Positions 1-12,786 of a DNA stretch of 64,000 nucleotides are shown one piece after another. The notes below the pieces were generated by a model, which saw only the letters and a list, made by a program, of their open reading frames with translations, was not told the origin of the DNA and made no database searches. Each line of letters begins with the position of its first letter. Position 1 is the stretch's first letter. The position numbers and the translations under genes are program-made. Origin of the DNA: Colius striatus (lineage: Eukaryota > Chordata > Aves > Coliiformes > Coliidae); contig NC_084763.1 of assembly GCF_028858725.1 (NCBI RefSeq), positions 1,240,001 through 1,304,000 of the forward strand, given 5' to 3'.

Positions 1-1160
1 TCCAGCACTCCCATGGCAATGCAGTTGTGCCAGGCTGTTGTGGTGGGTGGGGAACACTGAAACTTTAAAGCAAACACAAGAACTCTAGATTGGATTTTTT
101 AGGCAGTTTTTCCAAGAAAATTCCTCTGGACTTTTGGACTAGACAGTGACTTCTTCATATAAAAAACTCCCTTGCTGAGCTATTATCTCCATTGTTGCTT
201 CTGTTTGGACAGAGATGTAATGTAACTGAGGAATAAAATCCATTATTCCTGTCTCTCTGGAGTTCCTATTTACTCAGGCTGAGTGATTGTCTCATTCTTT
301 CCCACAGCTTGGGTTTTTTACACAGTTTGTAGACATGCAAGGTCATTTTTGGCCACATCATTCAAGGAATACAGTGACTGCCCTCGACCTGATACCGTGA
401 CAATTTACAGACTTCATTTTTTGCTTAATTCAGCTTTTCATAACAATGCTTCCAAATGCCTGAAAGCAACTCTCCTGAGAACACAGCAGCACCAGCTGAA
501 CGGCAATACAGAGCCATTACGAGAAAGCTAGCACAGAGAAGGGATTTTAGAGTGCACGTTCCAGGCCCCAGAAGATGTAAGTGGAACGCACAGTTATCAT
601 TTAATTGAAAATCACAGAGTAGAAATGTAGCTTATGGCTATGGCTTCCAATGACATATTCCAGTAAAAGTTTATCCCTAATGGTAGAGCTTGTGAAGGAG
701 TGGAATACTGGAGAGAGAGGGCAAAGATGCAGGGAGAAAAAAAATCCCACAAAATCAGTACCATAATTCTTCCTCAAGTCTTCTAAAAGACTTATATCCC
801 TTTATGGAAGCTGTACCAAAATCACTAAGAACAAACAGCATTCAGATTTTGGGGCATTTGATGCACAATAGCTGCTGTCATCTGCAACCTAAGATATGCT
901 TTCTTGAACCTTCTAGATGCCCCCCTGTCCAGGAGAGATTCCCAAGCCCAACGAGGAAGAAATATCGCCTAGAAATCCTAAAATACACCCTATGCTTTAA
1001 CCATTCTATTCCATAAATTCTGTACATAAATTCTATAAAAAGCAGTAGGGAGGCTGTATGCAAAAGCAGAGCAGAAGAGTGCGTTCTTTCTCCCTCCCCT
1101 AAATACACAGAAGTAAAATGTACATCATTTGCAAAAGAGAGATAACACTAATAAACCTTA
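1..1160. other. non-coding, no gene recognised
   Basis: Single-copy-looking AT-rich DNA upstream of the first CR1. The only open frames are under 85 codons, lie on both strands and have no recognisable domain. I see no repeat family, RNA gene or promoter here. Confidence 0.6.
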
Positions 1161-1545
1161 AGGCTGTTCAGCCTGGAGAAGAGAAGGCTGAGAGGGAACC
1201 TTATCAGTGCTGATCAATACCTACAGAGCAGGTGTGGAGAGGATGGGGCCAGTGTTTGGTGTGTGGTGGGCAGTGGCATGACAAGGGGTACCAGGCACAG
1301 GCTGGAGCACAGGCAGTGCCTCTGGCACAGGAGGAGCAAGTCCTTTGGTGCTGAGGTGAGGGAGCCCTGGTCCAGGCTGCCCAGGGAGGGTGTGGAGGCT
1401 CCTTCTCAGGAGGTTTCCAAGCCCAGCTGGACACGTTCCTGTGCCCCCTGAGCCAGGGGAACCTGCTTTAGCAGAGGCTGGGGTTGGAGCAGCTCTGCAG
1501 GGCCCTTCCAACCCCACCACTCAGGGACTCTGGGTGATTCTGTGA
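1161..1545 (+). mobile_element. CR1 LINE, 5'-truncated 3' end
   Basis: This is the 3' end of a chicken-repeat-1 (CR1) non-LTR retrotransposon in plus orientation. It begins near 'ggctgttcagcctggagaag' and runs through the conserved block 'gtgagggagccctggtccag' and the 'ggaggtttccaagcccagct' block. It ends in a 'gggcccttccaacccc' motif with a degraded 'gattctgtga' tail. CR1 copies are normally truncated at the 5' end, as here, and this one has no ORF. A diagnostic segment, 'ctgagccaggggaacctgct', replaces the 'cctgcttctgcagggggg' seen in the copies at 8854 and 63191. The same segment occurs in the CR1 at 12787-13070, so these two belong to one subfamily and look young. The short frames translated here in either direction are artefacts of the repeat. 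Confidence 0.95.
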
Positions 1546-4500
1546 TGTCTTCATTCCTGCAAGACGATCCGTGTATTAGCCACAAAATCTGCAAAGGCTG
1601 CAATTGCTTACAAACAGAACGTCTCCCAGCAGCTGAGGACAGTCAGCGCTGCGCACTGCTGGAGCCAGGGGAGGCTGAAGGACCACAGCAGATGGATGAC
1701 TTTTGCTAATAGCAGTCACAGACACTAGGGGGGGATGGACATCAAAACATAAATACTGCTTCCAAAATCTACTTTTGATTGCTAAAAATATTGGTGAAAT
1801 TATACACAAAGAATTACCAGATTTCTAAGCTGCCTGTGATTTCCACTGGCTTTGTATCCATGTCCAGACACACTCTAAGCAAGGCTGGTAAAAATGTATT
1901 CTTTTCCTCCTTTTTTCAATCTGCAGCCTCTATTTCATTGATATCATACCCAAAGGGAGAGGCTAAATAAAACCTTTGCAGATTTCCAACAGCAACTCAC
2001 TACAAAACTGCAAAATGGGGTCCTCCATTCAGCTTAAACCACATTGTCCAGTACTGATGCTTGAGGCAGGTGTTCATTTTCCTTCCTCTGGGAAGTTGCA
2101 AGGGTGTTTAAAGAAAAACTTTGAAACATGGTGGCAGGGCAGCTTCTTGTGGCAGGGTCTGGAGGTTTCTTTATAGATATTTTCCCTTATTCCTCTGAAT
2201 ATTTTGCACACAGGCTCAAGCAACCAACACACAGCACCAGACTCAGAGTCCCACTGGTAATGTACTTCCAGGTGCTGGGGGAATCACAGACAAAGGCGAT
2301 ATGGCAGAGCTGCAGAAGGGAACTGGGAAGAGAAGTGAAGCTGAAGGTTCCCTACAGAAAAAGTCTGGATTTTCTGTAATCCTATGCTGAATGTGCTAAA
2401 TCTGGGTTAAATACTATGCTTGGAGTTGGAAAAAACAACTGAGCTGAAACAAAGGTCTAGAACAACCATGAGAAGCACATCATCTTGCATCCTGAATTTC
2501 CAAACCCCCTTCCCCTCTGAGATAAACTCTACACACACAACAGACTAGACTAGACTGGTGCAATACCTTTACAGCAGTGGATCTTGGATTTCCCTACACA
2601 TATAATGCAGAGACAACCAAGTTCTACTGGCATGAGAAAGTATGAATCTTATGTCCAGGACAATTTTAGCATACAAGAAGATATGCATAAAGGTGGGATG
2701 GCAATCATAACATAAATCTCCCGGGATTTAAAGACTATTTTGTTCTTTGTATTTGTCATTAACAAAATACTGACTAGTGTCTCATGTCTAGTGGCCTGAA
2801 GCCTTGCAGAAAACCGAGCTAATTCTCTGTATAAAATAAATCCCTACTCAGGTGTTCAGCACAACAGCCACTGCAATGTTACCAGTGAGCCATGTCACAT
2901 CCCATAAAGAAAATATGCTGCATTTTCTGGAATGAGACAAGGCAAGGTTGGAGGTGGGTCAATAATTGCCACTTCTGCTTACTTTGTCTGTGCAGAAGAT
3001 CTTTTTCAGGTCCCTGTCTGATACAGAAATTCTCGGTAGCGGGAGCATCTTGGGCAGCCCCTTCTCAGGTGTGCCAGAAAGGCAGGGTCTCACAGGCAAC
3101 AAGGAGAAAGTGGTTTAGATTAAAAATCCCCTTGAGAAGCACTCAGAGAAGTTAAGTTGCATAAACTAGCACTGCAGCCAAAAAAAAAAAAAGGCAAAAT
3201 GCATGAAAGTCTGTGGGAAAAACTGAGGAAACGTTGTTTTAACAGACATCAAATGTAAACAGAGCAGATCATTAAAATCGTTCCAGCATAACCTCTTGGA
3301 CCGAAAAAGCTTCAAATGTATTTTGTGGCTAAGAAAAGTGAGAAGACAGAGAGATAATAAGCTGGCAGCTGCAGAAGCAGCAAAGCAGTTTGCCACAGCA
3401 ATATGGCTTAATTCTTCAAAGGGAAATCCGCAAGGAAATGTTGACAAATAATTTGTCAGACACAGAACTCGTCTAAATCACACGTGGTAAGCTAGAAAAG
3501 AAAGCAAAAAAGAGAAAGAAATCGGACTCTGTGATGCCCTTTACCTAGCAAAGGTTTTTCCTATTTCAAAAATGAATTAACATTCATCTGGTTTGGTGCC
3601 TGCTCAGCATTTGCAAATCCATATCAGCTCTGCAAGTGGTGACAAACCTCAGGAAAAGGTGAAACACCAAAGGACAGAATTTTACGTGAAAAGTACTTAA
3701 TACTAGGAGAGCTGGTAAAAAGTGTATTCTTGTCCTACGTGTCTGTATCAGAAAATGCTTCAATAGTTCCTGTTCTTAGTTCCATTCAGACTGTCATTCT
3801 TCAGATTGCTGCAGTGTATTATCTTTGTTAATTCTTTCAATACATACTAATGGCATTTCTCCTGAATAACAGACTGGGAGGGTTTGCTAAACCTGCTAAT
3901 TTGTTGTTATTTGTCAAGGCAGTTGGTCTTCTCCACCTGCTGTTCCTAAAAAATGACATTTTGACCCTACTATGTGCATATAAGTAGATACATAAGATTG
4001 TGACACTGTCTCTTAAAAGATGAAGAAAAAGAACCAGAAAAGACAGTTAATAATTCCTCTTCGAATATTTCTCTAGGAAAAACTAAAACTAAAGAAATGG
4101 ATGCCACTTAATTTGTTTTAAACCAAAAGCAAGCTTAATTTCAACAAAGTATTCACTTATAGGAGCTGTTCCTGAAGCCTCTTACTGATAGTTTAACACA
4201 GACTTGAAAACACAGCAAGAACTAAGCATGAAAAGATCAACACTCGCAAAGTTTTCATGCACTGCAGTTTCTCACAGCTTTAAACATAAACAACAATAAT
4301 ATAATTATGATCTCTAATTAGCAGGCATTATTGTGTTTGCCAAGGAGAGTTAACTGCTGTTTTCAGTGCCACTTGCTTCTATTCCCCCATGGAGGTCGGG
4401 GTAACAGCCCGTCTTCTGATTAACAGATACAGCCTTTTGTTTGTGTTTTCAGAAGCTATTGGCACGAGCTGGTACAGCTGCATCAGCCTGACTGGAAAGC

Positions 4501-6023
4501 TGATGTGCAGTCACCACCCCCAGCTCCCATGCATTTCTGGAGGCAGCTTGCCTTCCCTGCGGCCTGCCAACTGATGTTGCCTACAGCTTTATTTCTCTGA
4601 GATTGCAGTTTCCTGACGACCACATTTGTTTCTTTGCTGCTACTGAAAGTGAACTAATCTTATCTCAAAAATCAGGCTGGTATCTGAAATCTACTCTTCA
4701 CCTGAAGAACGAAGTTGTAACATTACAATTCTGCAAGTTTCACAGATCCCATCTGGTTTATTCTCTCTTGAGAACCCTTGGCCAAGGAGCTCTTTTCACA
4801 GTTTGAAGCTTCAAGATTATTACTGAAAGGAAAAAATCCATTCTATACTGAGACAATTCTCAAAACAGGGAAAAGAGACAGGTGTAAGCAAGTCAGCCAA
4901 CCTAAGGATCCCTCTCTCTCGTTTTGAGTGCTTTCCATTCTGGAGCGGAGAATCTTTTACAGACCAATATTCAATTAAAAGCTGAAAGATCGCTTCTAAA
5001 GTGTTTCACTTCCACCCCAGAACATGCTCTAGTATAGAAATCCCATCAGAAAATTGCCTATTGAGTTCTTCCTAGACATTTAACATATAGATCACTCACT
5101 CCTATCCTCAAATATGCATATCTGTCTGCACATATGCATCATCTGTCCTTCAGTAAAAACCTGTATTCCTTGGTCCTACCAGTTAAAAGGAACCTGGCAT
5201 TAGCATCACTGGCAGCTGCAGCTTCAACAGCTAAACTCTAATCAGAGGACATTTCTTAGTCCTTGAGCTATTTTTTGGTACCACTGCTGTCCTTTTCTCT
5301 GCTTATTTGTAGAAATCAGAGCTACACAGTGGACAACTCATCGTGGGATGTAGGTGTTCATAATGCCACTTTATAAAGTCATTCCAAATCAATCTTTGAC
5401 ACCCAGGTGACCTTCAATATGAACAGGTCTCACTCGTTTTGTAGTCACAACAGTGAGAGTTGAGAGTAATGTCAATGAAGCAGGGCTAGTTTATGTAAAA
5501 CTAAAGATGCCAACTGAGAAGAGATGTTTGGATGATTTTTTTCCGAGACAGGTTACAATGGTGTAAGTCAAAGGAACAGCACTGCAGCAACAGACTGATT
5601 TACATCTGCAGAGGAGTTGGCTCAAATTACTCTGTATGTTAAATACTGTTAATTTTATGCATTTTGCAGCTGCATTTTTGCTCAGAAACCTCAGACATCA
5701 GCTGTTTTTCCAGCAGCTTTGGCTGCTGCCCATTACCATTTCCTGTGCCACTCAAGGCCAGTTGCTCACAGTTCAAGGGAAAAACATTCAGGATCTAAAA
5801 TTAGTGCATTTCCCTAAAGACAGCAGAATCCTTTGAAATCATTTTCCCATAATAAGATGTGACGAAAAAATTATCCCAATTTAGTCTTCAACATTCATAA
5901 TATACCATCCTGTACTTACTGCATGGTCTGTAGAGTTCTTCAGGGACTGTCCTGCTGTCTGAGGCTGTTCTTACGCCTCCTGCCTGGGCTCCAAGCCTCA
6001 CTCATATAAATTATCTGTAGCTT
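1546..6023. other. non-coding, no gene recognised
   Basis: About 4.5 kb between two CR1 copies. It contains a 13-base A run at 3180-3192, a three-copy AGACT microsatellite at 2542-2556 and an A-rich patch around 3490-3525. Open frames are short (under 95 codons), on both strands and unrelated to known domains. Confidence 0.6.
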
Positions 6024-6445
6024 ACAGAATCACAGAGCAGTTGGATTGCAAAGGATTTTAAAACTATCTCATTCCACCCCCCTGCCATAAGCAGGGGCAT
6101 GTTTCACCAGAGCTGGTTGCTCCCAGCCCCATCCACCTGCCCTTGGACACCGCCAGGGATGGGGCAGCCACAGCCTCTCTGGGCAGCCTGTGCCAGGGCC
6201 TCAGCACCCTCACAGGGAAGAGCTTCCTTACATGCAACCTAAATCTACCTTCTTTCAGTTTGTAGCCATTACCCCTTGTCCTCTCCCACAAGCCCTCTCT
6301 CCAGTTTTCGGCCCCTTTAGGGCACTGGAGGCTGCTCTAAGGTCTCCCTGGTGCCTTCTCATGGCCAGGCTGAACATCCCAAACTCTCTCATAGCAGAGG
6401 GGCTCCAGCCCTCTGATCACCTTCATTGTGTTACTCTGATGAACC
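6024..6445 (-). mobile_element. CR1 LINE, 5'-truncated 3' end (inverted)
   Basis: This CR1 is inserted in minus orientation. Reading the plus strand, it starts with the reverse complement of the tail ('acagaatcacagag') and passes through 'cctctctgggcagcctgtgc' and 'ttaccccttgtcctctccc'. It then reaches 'ggccaggctgaacatcccaa' and fades after 'gctccagccctctgatcacc'. It is noticeably more diverged than the copies at 1161 and 12787: the primer-proximal part around 6040-6080 is degraded. This indicates an older insertion. It is non-coding, and the short frames across it are artefacts. Confidence 0.95.
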
Positions 6446-8853
6446 ACAGTTCTGTGTCTACCCTGGTTGTACACCACTGACAGATCTTGGGAACAGCCTT
6501 TACCTCCAACACTGCTGGGTTTTAGGCTACTACACAGGACCTCACAATGCAGAGGTAGCTGTGCTTGTGGGCAATTGGGCAAGACTCACAGGGCATCCTA
6601 CACATCATGTCTTTATGTAACAAAGACCTTCCCTCCACAATCTGCAGAGCCTGATATTAGAAAACTCCAAACCATAACCTATGAACAATGCATTGACTAA
6701 TACTTATGATCATTACTTTTAAAACTATCCTCTGGTTTATGACTGAACAATGGTACTGACGCCAGTGAAACCGCAGCTGCGCAAGTGAAGGCAGAACGTG
6801 AAGATTACAAAGATTAAGCCTTTTTATTGTGTAGGATTTTTCAACCTGTGGGCTCTACATCTCATTTGATACACCTGCATCACCTTTTTGCATACTATCC
6901 TTGCAGTATTTGTCTGGAAAGCAACAGGCTCTGGGCGTTCACTCAGCAACAGCATTTCAATTTCAGGATCCTGAACTCCTGCACTTTGGGAATCAACAAT
7001 TATCTACTAGTATTAATTAGTATGCTCTTCAGCTCTAAACTCACCTTGCCCTTTTAAAATATTCACCTGTAGATGAATAAACTCTGCTTTCTAGGGAATA
7101 ACCAAACTTTATCTCCATTTTATAGCTTAGCACACTGAGGCTCAAAAGTGAATGTATCTAAGGCTTCAAAGTTCACTTCACCTCCCTGGCACTAATACAA
7201 GGTTTTAAAACAATGAGGAAAACTCCAATCTTAGCAAGTTTGCACTGAAGAACACGTATGAATGCGAGGCACATCCCTGGAAACTCAGCAATTCACTGAG
7301 CATTCAAATCTGACTTGCTTAAAGCTGTGCCACGAATCTGAGGGATTGTTAGAAATTGTTGTTTCTTAGAAAAAAACAAAAGCAAAGCCCCCAACCCCGA
7401 GATATTTTTCTCAGCTCAAAATCAAGCCATTTGCATCAAAAAGCTGTATTCTATGTAAATACACAAGCATAAGCACTTTGGACACTGCTGCTGTCTGGGC
7501 AAGGTAAGGGATTGGTTTTGTATATGTTCTTGATAAATGAGGATTATTCATCTGTCTTTGGCTGGCTTCCCAAACACTTTATGCAAAGTCCTGAGCCTTT
7601 CCAGTGAGTTAAAAGCCAATTATACAGTTGATGACTACCATACGCTGCTGTGAGCTCCATTTGTTCGCCTCTGAAGCACTCTACGGACAATTTTCCCCTG
7701 GAAGGGACAGTCCTTGACTTGAGGCTCAGTCCCTCTCAACGCTATTCTTCTCATATGCAATGTAAACAATTTCTCAGAGCATCAAACCATTTCAGTCACA
7801 GATGACTTGTTTTCTAAAATATCAGAAGGGCTAAATTTTGGCTTGGGTTTTTGCCTTTGCTCTATGACAAGCTTGCCAGGAGGAGCACGCTGTTACTTCT
7901 TCTGTGGTGTTCAACAGTAGTTGAGAATACTCCATTAGTGAGAGAACTGAGGCCACCTGTATATAACTATGACATTCACGTTAATGTGGATAATTTTGCT
8001 GCCTGTCTAGTTTCGATGCATTATTGCCAAGTGGCAAGCTGCCATTAGAAAAGTGAGGCTTTCAGATACCACCCATACAAATATTCAGAGAAACCATATC
8101 TCTGATAACACAAGAATATAAAAAGGTCCTGTTAAGGATGACCTCCAGTTTTGCAGGACTAATAAATAGTAGAATGAATATATCCATAGTCAAACAGGAA
8201 CCTTTCTCTATTTGGTCATGGGACATGCATTTCTGTATTGACAAAAAAAAAGGTGGAATGTTTATTAGCAGCAGGAAAAACGGAGGCAAGAGAGACCTTT
8301 TTTGTGGCATTATTTAAGTACAAATACATAAATATAAGTAGATGTGCCTTCTGATAAAGTATGTATTGTACGTGAATGTGGCATATTCACTCTTTACAGA
8401 AGTAAAAGTACTTTTCAAAGGGTTTTTTTTCCCCATCTAGGCCACAAGATGTTCCTGTGCATATCTACTACTGGTCTTAGCTCTTTTGTTCTCCTAGATC
8501 TTCTGATTTTAAGCAGCAGTTTCAACAAAGGATCCTGTTTACAGAAACAAGGTCGTGTACTAGATAATCTCTCAGCCTCCACTGCAATGATTTTTTAAAG
8601 AAGGTTGCTGCCAGATTTAGACTGTACCTGCAAGAGCATTGAGCTTATTGTAGTAAATCTCATTTAATATGCTCAACTGTGTAGATTTTTCTTCTTTAAG
8701 CAAGTGTTGCCAATACTATGGAATCGCTTCACTGCAGAAATTCACTTTCTAGCTTCCTTTACAGCTCGATCAGCGAGCTAAAGGTAACATTCACTGCTTC
8801 TGTCAAAGGGAGAAAACAGTATTATTTCACACTGCTTCTAGTTGGTAAAAGCT
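6446..8853. other. non-coding, no gene recognised
   Basis: About 2.4 kb of AT-rich sequence without recognisable repeats. Open frames reach about 82 codons only and show no domain or convincing splice context. Confidence 0.6.
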
Positions 8854-8951
8854 GAACTAGTGAACCTGCTTCTGCAGGGGGGTTGGACTAGATGATCTCT
8901 AAAGGTCCCTTCTAACCCCACCATTCTATGATTCTATGATTCTATGATTCT
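8854..8951 (+). mobile_element. CR1 LINE 3' tail with ATTCTATG microsatellite
   Basis: This is a very short CR1 copy holding only the last ~70 bases plus the tail. It shows 'cctgcttctgcagggggg', then 'ttggactagatgatctctaa', then 'ccattctatg' followed by about three further 8-base ATTCTATG units to 8951. The tail repeats are the CR1-specific 3' microsatellite believed to serve as the template-priming signal. The intact tail units suggest a relatively recent insertion despite the extreme 5' truncation. Confidence 0.97.
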
Positions 8952-9820
8952 TTCCAAAATATCTCTCCTTGAGCAAAGTCCAAATCTAATCCCTCCATCT
9001 AAGGATGCAGTGGAAAACCTCAACTGCAGCATCTCAGTACTAAGAGTCACAGTTGATATTCTGAACATTTACCACCAGAAATGTGCTCAGAGATCCTTCA
9101 CTAATTATTAAAGCTGAAGAAAAAACCTGAACTTTTCATTAGCAGCCAGTAATCAGGAAATTGGACTCAGTAGATGAATAAATTGAGTTACAAATGATGA
9201 AATGAGCTGGCTATAAGAGCAAGCTAAATATTGTATTAATACAGGCAAAATATTTCTTAATATTCAAACATATATGTCACTCCAAAACAAGTAAATATGA
9301 GGTACAAACCCCTGCTGAAATTGTGGATTAAATGTAAAACACTGATGGAATTTGTTTATATTGTTTTTAACACTGAAATGAAATGCAGAGTCATCTAGAG
9401 TCAAAGCCACTTCATGTATGAAATAAAGGACCAAGCTCCCAAGCGCCCTGCTGTGTATTTTTGATTTAGCTGACCCAGATGACTGTATTTTAAATACACA
9501 AGTTCTGTTCAACAAATATTAAATTCTGGGTTTTTTTCTTGCTACAGGAAGAATGCAAACACTGAGACATTAGTGGTGTGAATTTCTACTGAAATGACAG
9601 AATAGCACAGCCAGGAAGGATAACTTACTTCAACTCCTTAGAAAACATGGTGAAAAACACCATAACTCAGGCTAACTGCCTTCCAGTTGAGCTCCGGAAG
9701 GGAAGCATGCGCTACTATTAGTGTGCTTTCTCCTCCAGGTTAGATGATGCTTCAAAATGTCATCTAACACCCACTCACTTGATTATTGTCAAAAACAGAA
9801 AAACCACAGTCGTGCCTATG
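8952..9820. other. non-coding, no gene recognised
   Basis: An 870-bp spacer between two CR1 3' ends that point the same way. The only open frame of note is an 83-codon one on the minus strand with no recognisable domain. Confidence 0.6.
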
Positions 9821-9970
9821 GGCTGTGGAGTCTCCTTCTCTGGAGACATTCCAAACCCAGCTGGATGGGTTCCTGTGTGCCCTACTCTAGGTGGTCCTGC
9901 TCTGGCAGGGGGGTTGCACTGGATGAACTTTCAAGGTCCATTCCAACCCTTAAACTCTGTGGTTCTGTGA
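9821..9970 (+). mobile_element. CR1 LINE, short 3' end
   Basis: A 150-bp CR1 fragment in plus orientation. Recognisable blocks are 'ggctgtggagtctccttctc', 'ggagacattccaaacccagc', 'tggcaggggggttgcactgg', 'ggtccattccaaccc' and a degraded tail 'ctgtggttctgtga'. The 'ggagtctccttctctggaga' version marks a different CR1 subfamily from the copy at 1161. Two short frames across it are artefacts. Confidence 0.92.
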
Positions 9971-12305
9971 AATTAATCATTGGAGCAAATATTCAATAAA
10001 CAAGCTCTCATGAATGCAGATTTCTGTTCCACTGTGCAGGAGCTGTTCTCCTCTCTTACACACGAAACACATCACACGTCGTAAAACACTCCTAAAACCC
10101 AAGATTTTACTTTCAAGTTAAGTAATGATAAAAGAGGTACAAGTTCTGTTTCCTGAACTGCCAAACTGTGCAGAAAAAAACCCCAATGTTGGGACTAGGG
10201 AAAGATGTGTCCATAGCATAAGAATTTTAAATGGTGGTTTAGCTACTGAGCAACTGCAGTCCTGTAACCCCCATTCTGACTCCAAAATGCATCAATGGGA
10301 AGCATATATGATCAGAACCTCTTGAGAAATATCCACAGTATAACCTCCCTGTTACAGATTATGCAAACTCCTACTGCAAAACAATAAACATTTCAATAAA
10401 CAGATTTACACATATACTGACAGAGATCAAGGTACAAGATCTTTTTCTCCAGCCCAAATGTAACGATTTGAAATTCTCTGGGTGCTCTAGAGGAAGATGT
10501 CTAATCTTTCTCAGTTCTAAAAAGAAGCCTACATGCCTCACTTCTCTGCTGCCTCAAGCACAAAATATGTAAGTACTGCATTCCTCTTCTTGTGAGCACA
10601 GAATGAAGTGAAAGGAGCAAGTCCAAGGCGGATTGTCATGACAAGGCAAATACACGTTCCTGTGTGAACCCACTCAAATTACCTCAGGTTATTTGAAAGC
10701 TTGTTCAGTCCAAGAGAGTCCTTCCCTCGGTTTAACTTCATTTTGGACTACTTTAGTACTGGAAGATATCTTTGGAGTGGGAAGCCTGTTTGTTCATAAA
10801 AACCAAAGGACAATATCTTATTAGGTGGAATAGAAACAAACCAAAAATATTACTGAGCAAAACGCAAAGGGAAAAAATCCACTTGCTTTTTCAGAGCCTG
10901 AAGGGATTAACATATTATACAAATGGTGACATGGTGACATACTTGTTGATCAAAATGAGCCCACACTGGAGCTGCTCTCCCTGGTAAACAAGTTGGAACT
11001 GAACAGTGACTTGTAGCTGTCCACTGTCTCATCCACTGCCTCTGTGCACTTCTCTCACGCTACGTAGCACTTATTAAACAGACTCCAGATAATTGTGTGA
11101 TCACATTCACTAAAATCAAGGGGAAGCCTACATCCCCTACACAAACAAAAAAGACCTATGTTAAGAGCAGTCTCTTACTCCTCAGAGGTGTTCCCAAGGC
11201 CCACTGCAGGTAGTAACTAGTTTAGCACTTTTTGATCAGAGGGACTTGGCTCAGCAGCTTGTGCTGCTGCAACATTTGTTCCAGTGCCCTCTTCTGAGCT
11301 CCCAGCCCACTGGTGCAGCCAAAGTACCGTAGAGCAGCAGTAAGGCCAGTGATGCATACTTCATTTACCATGTTGCCAGAAGAGCTGGGAACTTATTCCA
11401 AACACGGCATGAAGGAGAGGAGGGGAAAAGGAAAGAATTTTTTCACAGGGACAGTTTTCTTTATTTACCAAAAATAAGTAGTCAGGTCTGGGTTCACACT
11501 TGGAAATCCCCCTTTTAAATACTCGCCAAGCAACAAGTGATCATTTTATCCCAAGCCAGTATAAATATTGCTCCAAAGCCAGGCAGACTTTGCAGGTTTA
11601 CATCTTGTAAAATTACAGATCTCTTCCAGCTGGAGGCCTTCCACACATACTCATCGATCAAAAAGAAAGAGATGAAACAGATCTCAATTCTGTTTTGACT
11701 ATTGAAGGAAACTTGTCATAAAGTCTGCCTTCCACGGTAACTAGAGTGAGCACCACAAGTTCGGGCCAGACAGTTCTTCAGCTTAAACTGCTGACAAAAC
11801 TCCCACATGTCCACTGGGAGCACGATTAAATTCAAACAGAAAGGTTCACAGGAATTCTACACATCATATTGTGGCTTCAGTTTCTGTTCCTTCTAGTTCC
11901 TGGGAAGCTGATGGGAAACGACAATTAAAAGTTTGAGGGTTTTTAGTGTGCTGCTTGCATTAAAAAAAGAAACCATTTCATTTCCTCCCAGAGCTCATAT
12001 TCATTTGTTGGTTGAGTGTAATATATTCTATATCTGCCATGGGTTTTGGTAGGAATTATAATGTGGGAAGAACTGTCTCTCAGGATTTATTTTCTTGCTT
12101 TCTTTCCTTGTGTCTGCCCACACAGACTGGGTTTCTTATTGTTTCAAATAGAACTTTCAATACCAAAATTATCAGCAGTTTAAATGCTGGTTAAGATACA
12201 TATTTCCCCAACAGGCTGAAATGTCTTCAGTGCAGATGCATGCAGGGAGCAATCATTGCATCTCCACTCTTCCAACTCAGATACTCTTATTGTATTAACT
12301 ACGGC
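9971..12305. other. non-coding, no gene recognised
   Basis: About 2.3 kb of AT-rich DNA. It includes a short direct duplication of 'atggtgac' near 10922-10937. Open frames are under 72 codons with no domain. Confidence 0.6.
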
Positions 12306-12469
12306 TGTTGTAGGGGTTTCCAACAGGGCTGCTTCTGCCAAGCCCTGGGTTTGGACTGGAACCCTTTGCTTTCAGAACTCCTTTGAGTGCAGTCTGGGTG
12401 TGGCTGGATACAATCTTTGCCACCAACTGCATAGAAGAGTTCAGAGTCCAAGTTCTCACACAGAGCCAG

Positions 12470-12475
12470 TTTATT
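12470..12475 (-). promoter_or_regulatory. putative LTR polyadenylation signal AATAAA
   Basis: The hexamer is on the minus strand inside the probable LTR, about 165 bases before the proposed CA terminus. This is a typical spacing for an R/U5 boundary. The call depends entirely on the LTR interpretation. Confidence 0.3.
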
Positions 12476-12602
12476 ACAACTTGAGCTAGACCCTCTCTTA
12501 GGAGAGTGATCCTGAAATAAGAAATCCCTGGGTTATTTTACGCTTCATCTTGTGAGGGCTTGGTCCAACTGCAATATGTGAGTCTGGAGTCTTCCCATTC
12601 CT

Positions 12603-12693
12603 TTCTGTATCTCCTGATGGTTTCTATTCTAGCTCAGAAGTCAGTTTCTGTTCTGTATCTCCGAAGCTGGGTTTTGTTCTCATCTCAGAAGTC
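12603..12693. repeat. diverged ~48-bp tandem duplication in U3-like region
   Basis: Two copies begin with 'ttctgtatctcc' (12603 and 12651) and both end with 'ctcagaagtc'. The middles have diverged and differ by a few bases in length. Direct repeats of this size are common in LTR U3 enhancers, which supports the LTR reading of the surrounding segment. Confidence 0.65.
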
Positions 12694-12786
12694 GCACTTT
12701 GAAGCAGATTTATAAATGTCCTATCTCATCTGCCCTTGAGGGGCATCAGTGTCATCAGTCTTTTGTTAACTTCAGGTAGGATAGTA

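Larger units (their letters stand above)
12306..12786 (-). mobile_element. probable LTR (solo or partial), minus orientation
   Basis: Read on the minus strand, this segment has LTR architecture. A U3-like part contains a duplicated block (plus-strand 12603-12693), followed by an AATAAA polyadenylation signal (plus-strand 12470-12475). About 165 bases of U5-like sequence come next, closing with 'cccctacaaca' at 12306, which gives the expected terminal CA. A TTTATAAA box lies at about 12709-12716. The matching 5' TG end is not visible. The CR1 at 12787-13070 sits directly against this segment, so the LTR may be interrupted there and continue beyond 13070, or it may be truncated. I cannot assign a family, and no gag, pol or env sequence is visible. 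Confidence 0.4.

Noticed and set aside
1204..1520. Four overlapping open frames on both strands
   Set aside because: All lie inside the CR1 at 1161-1545.
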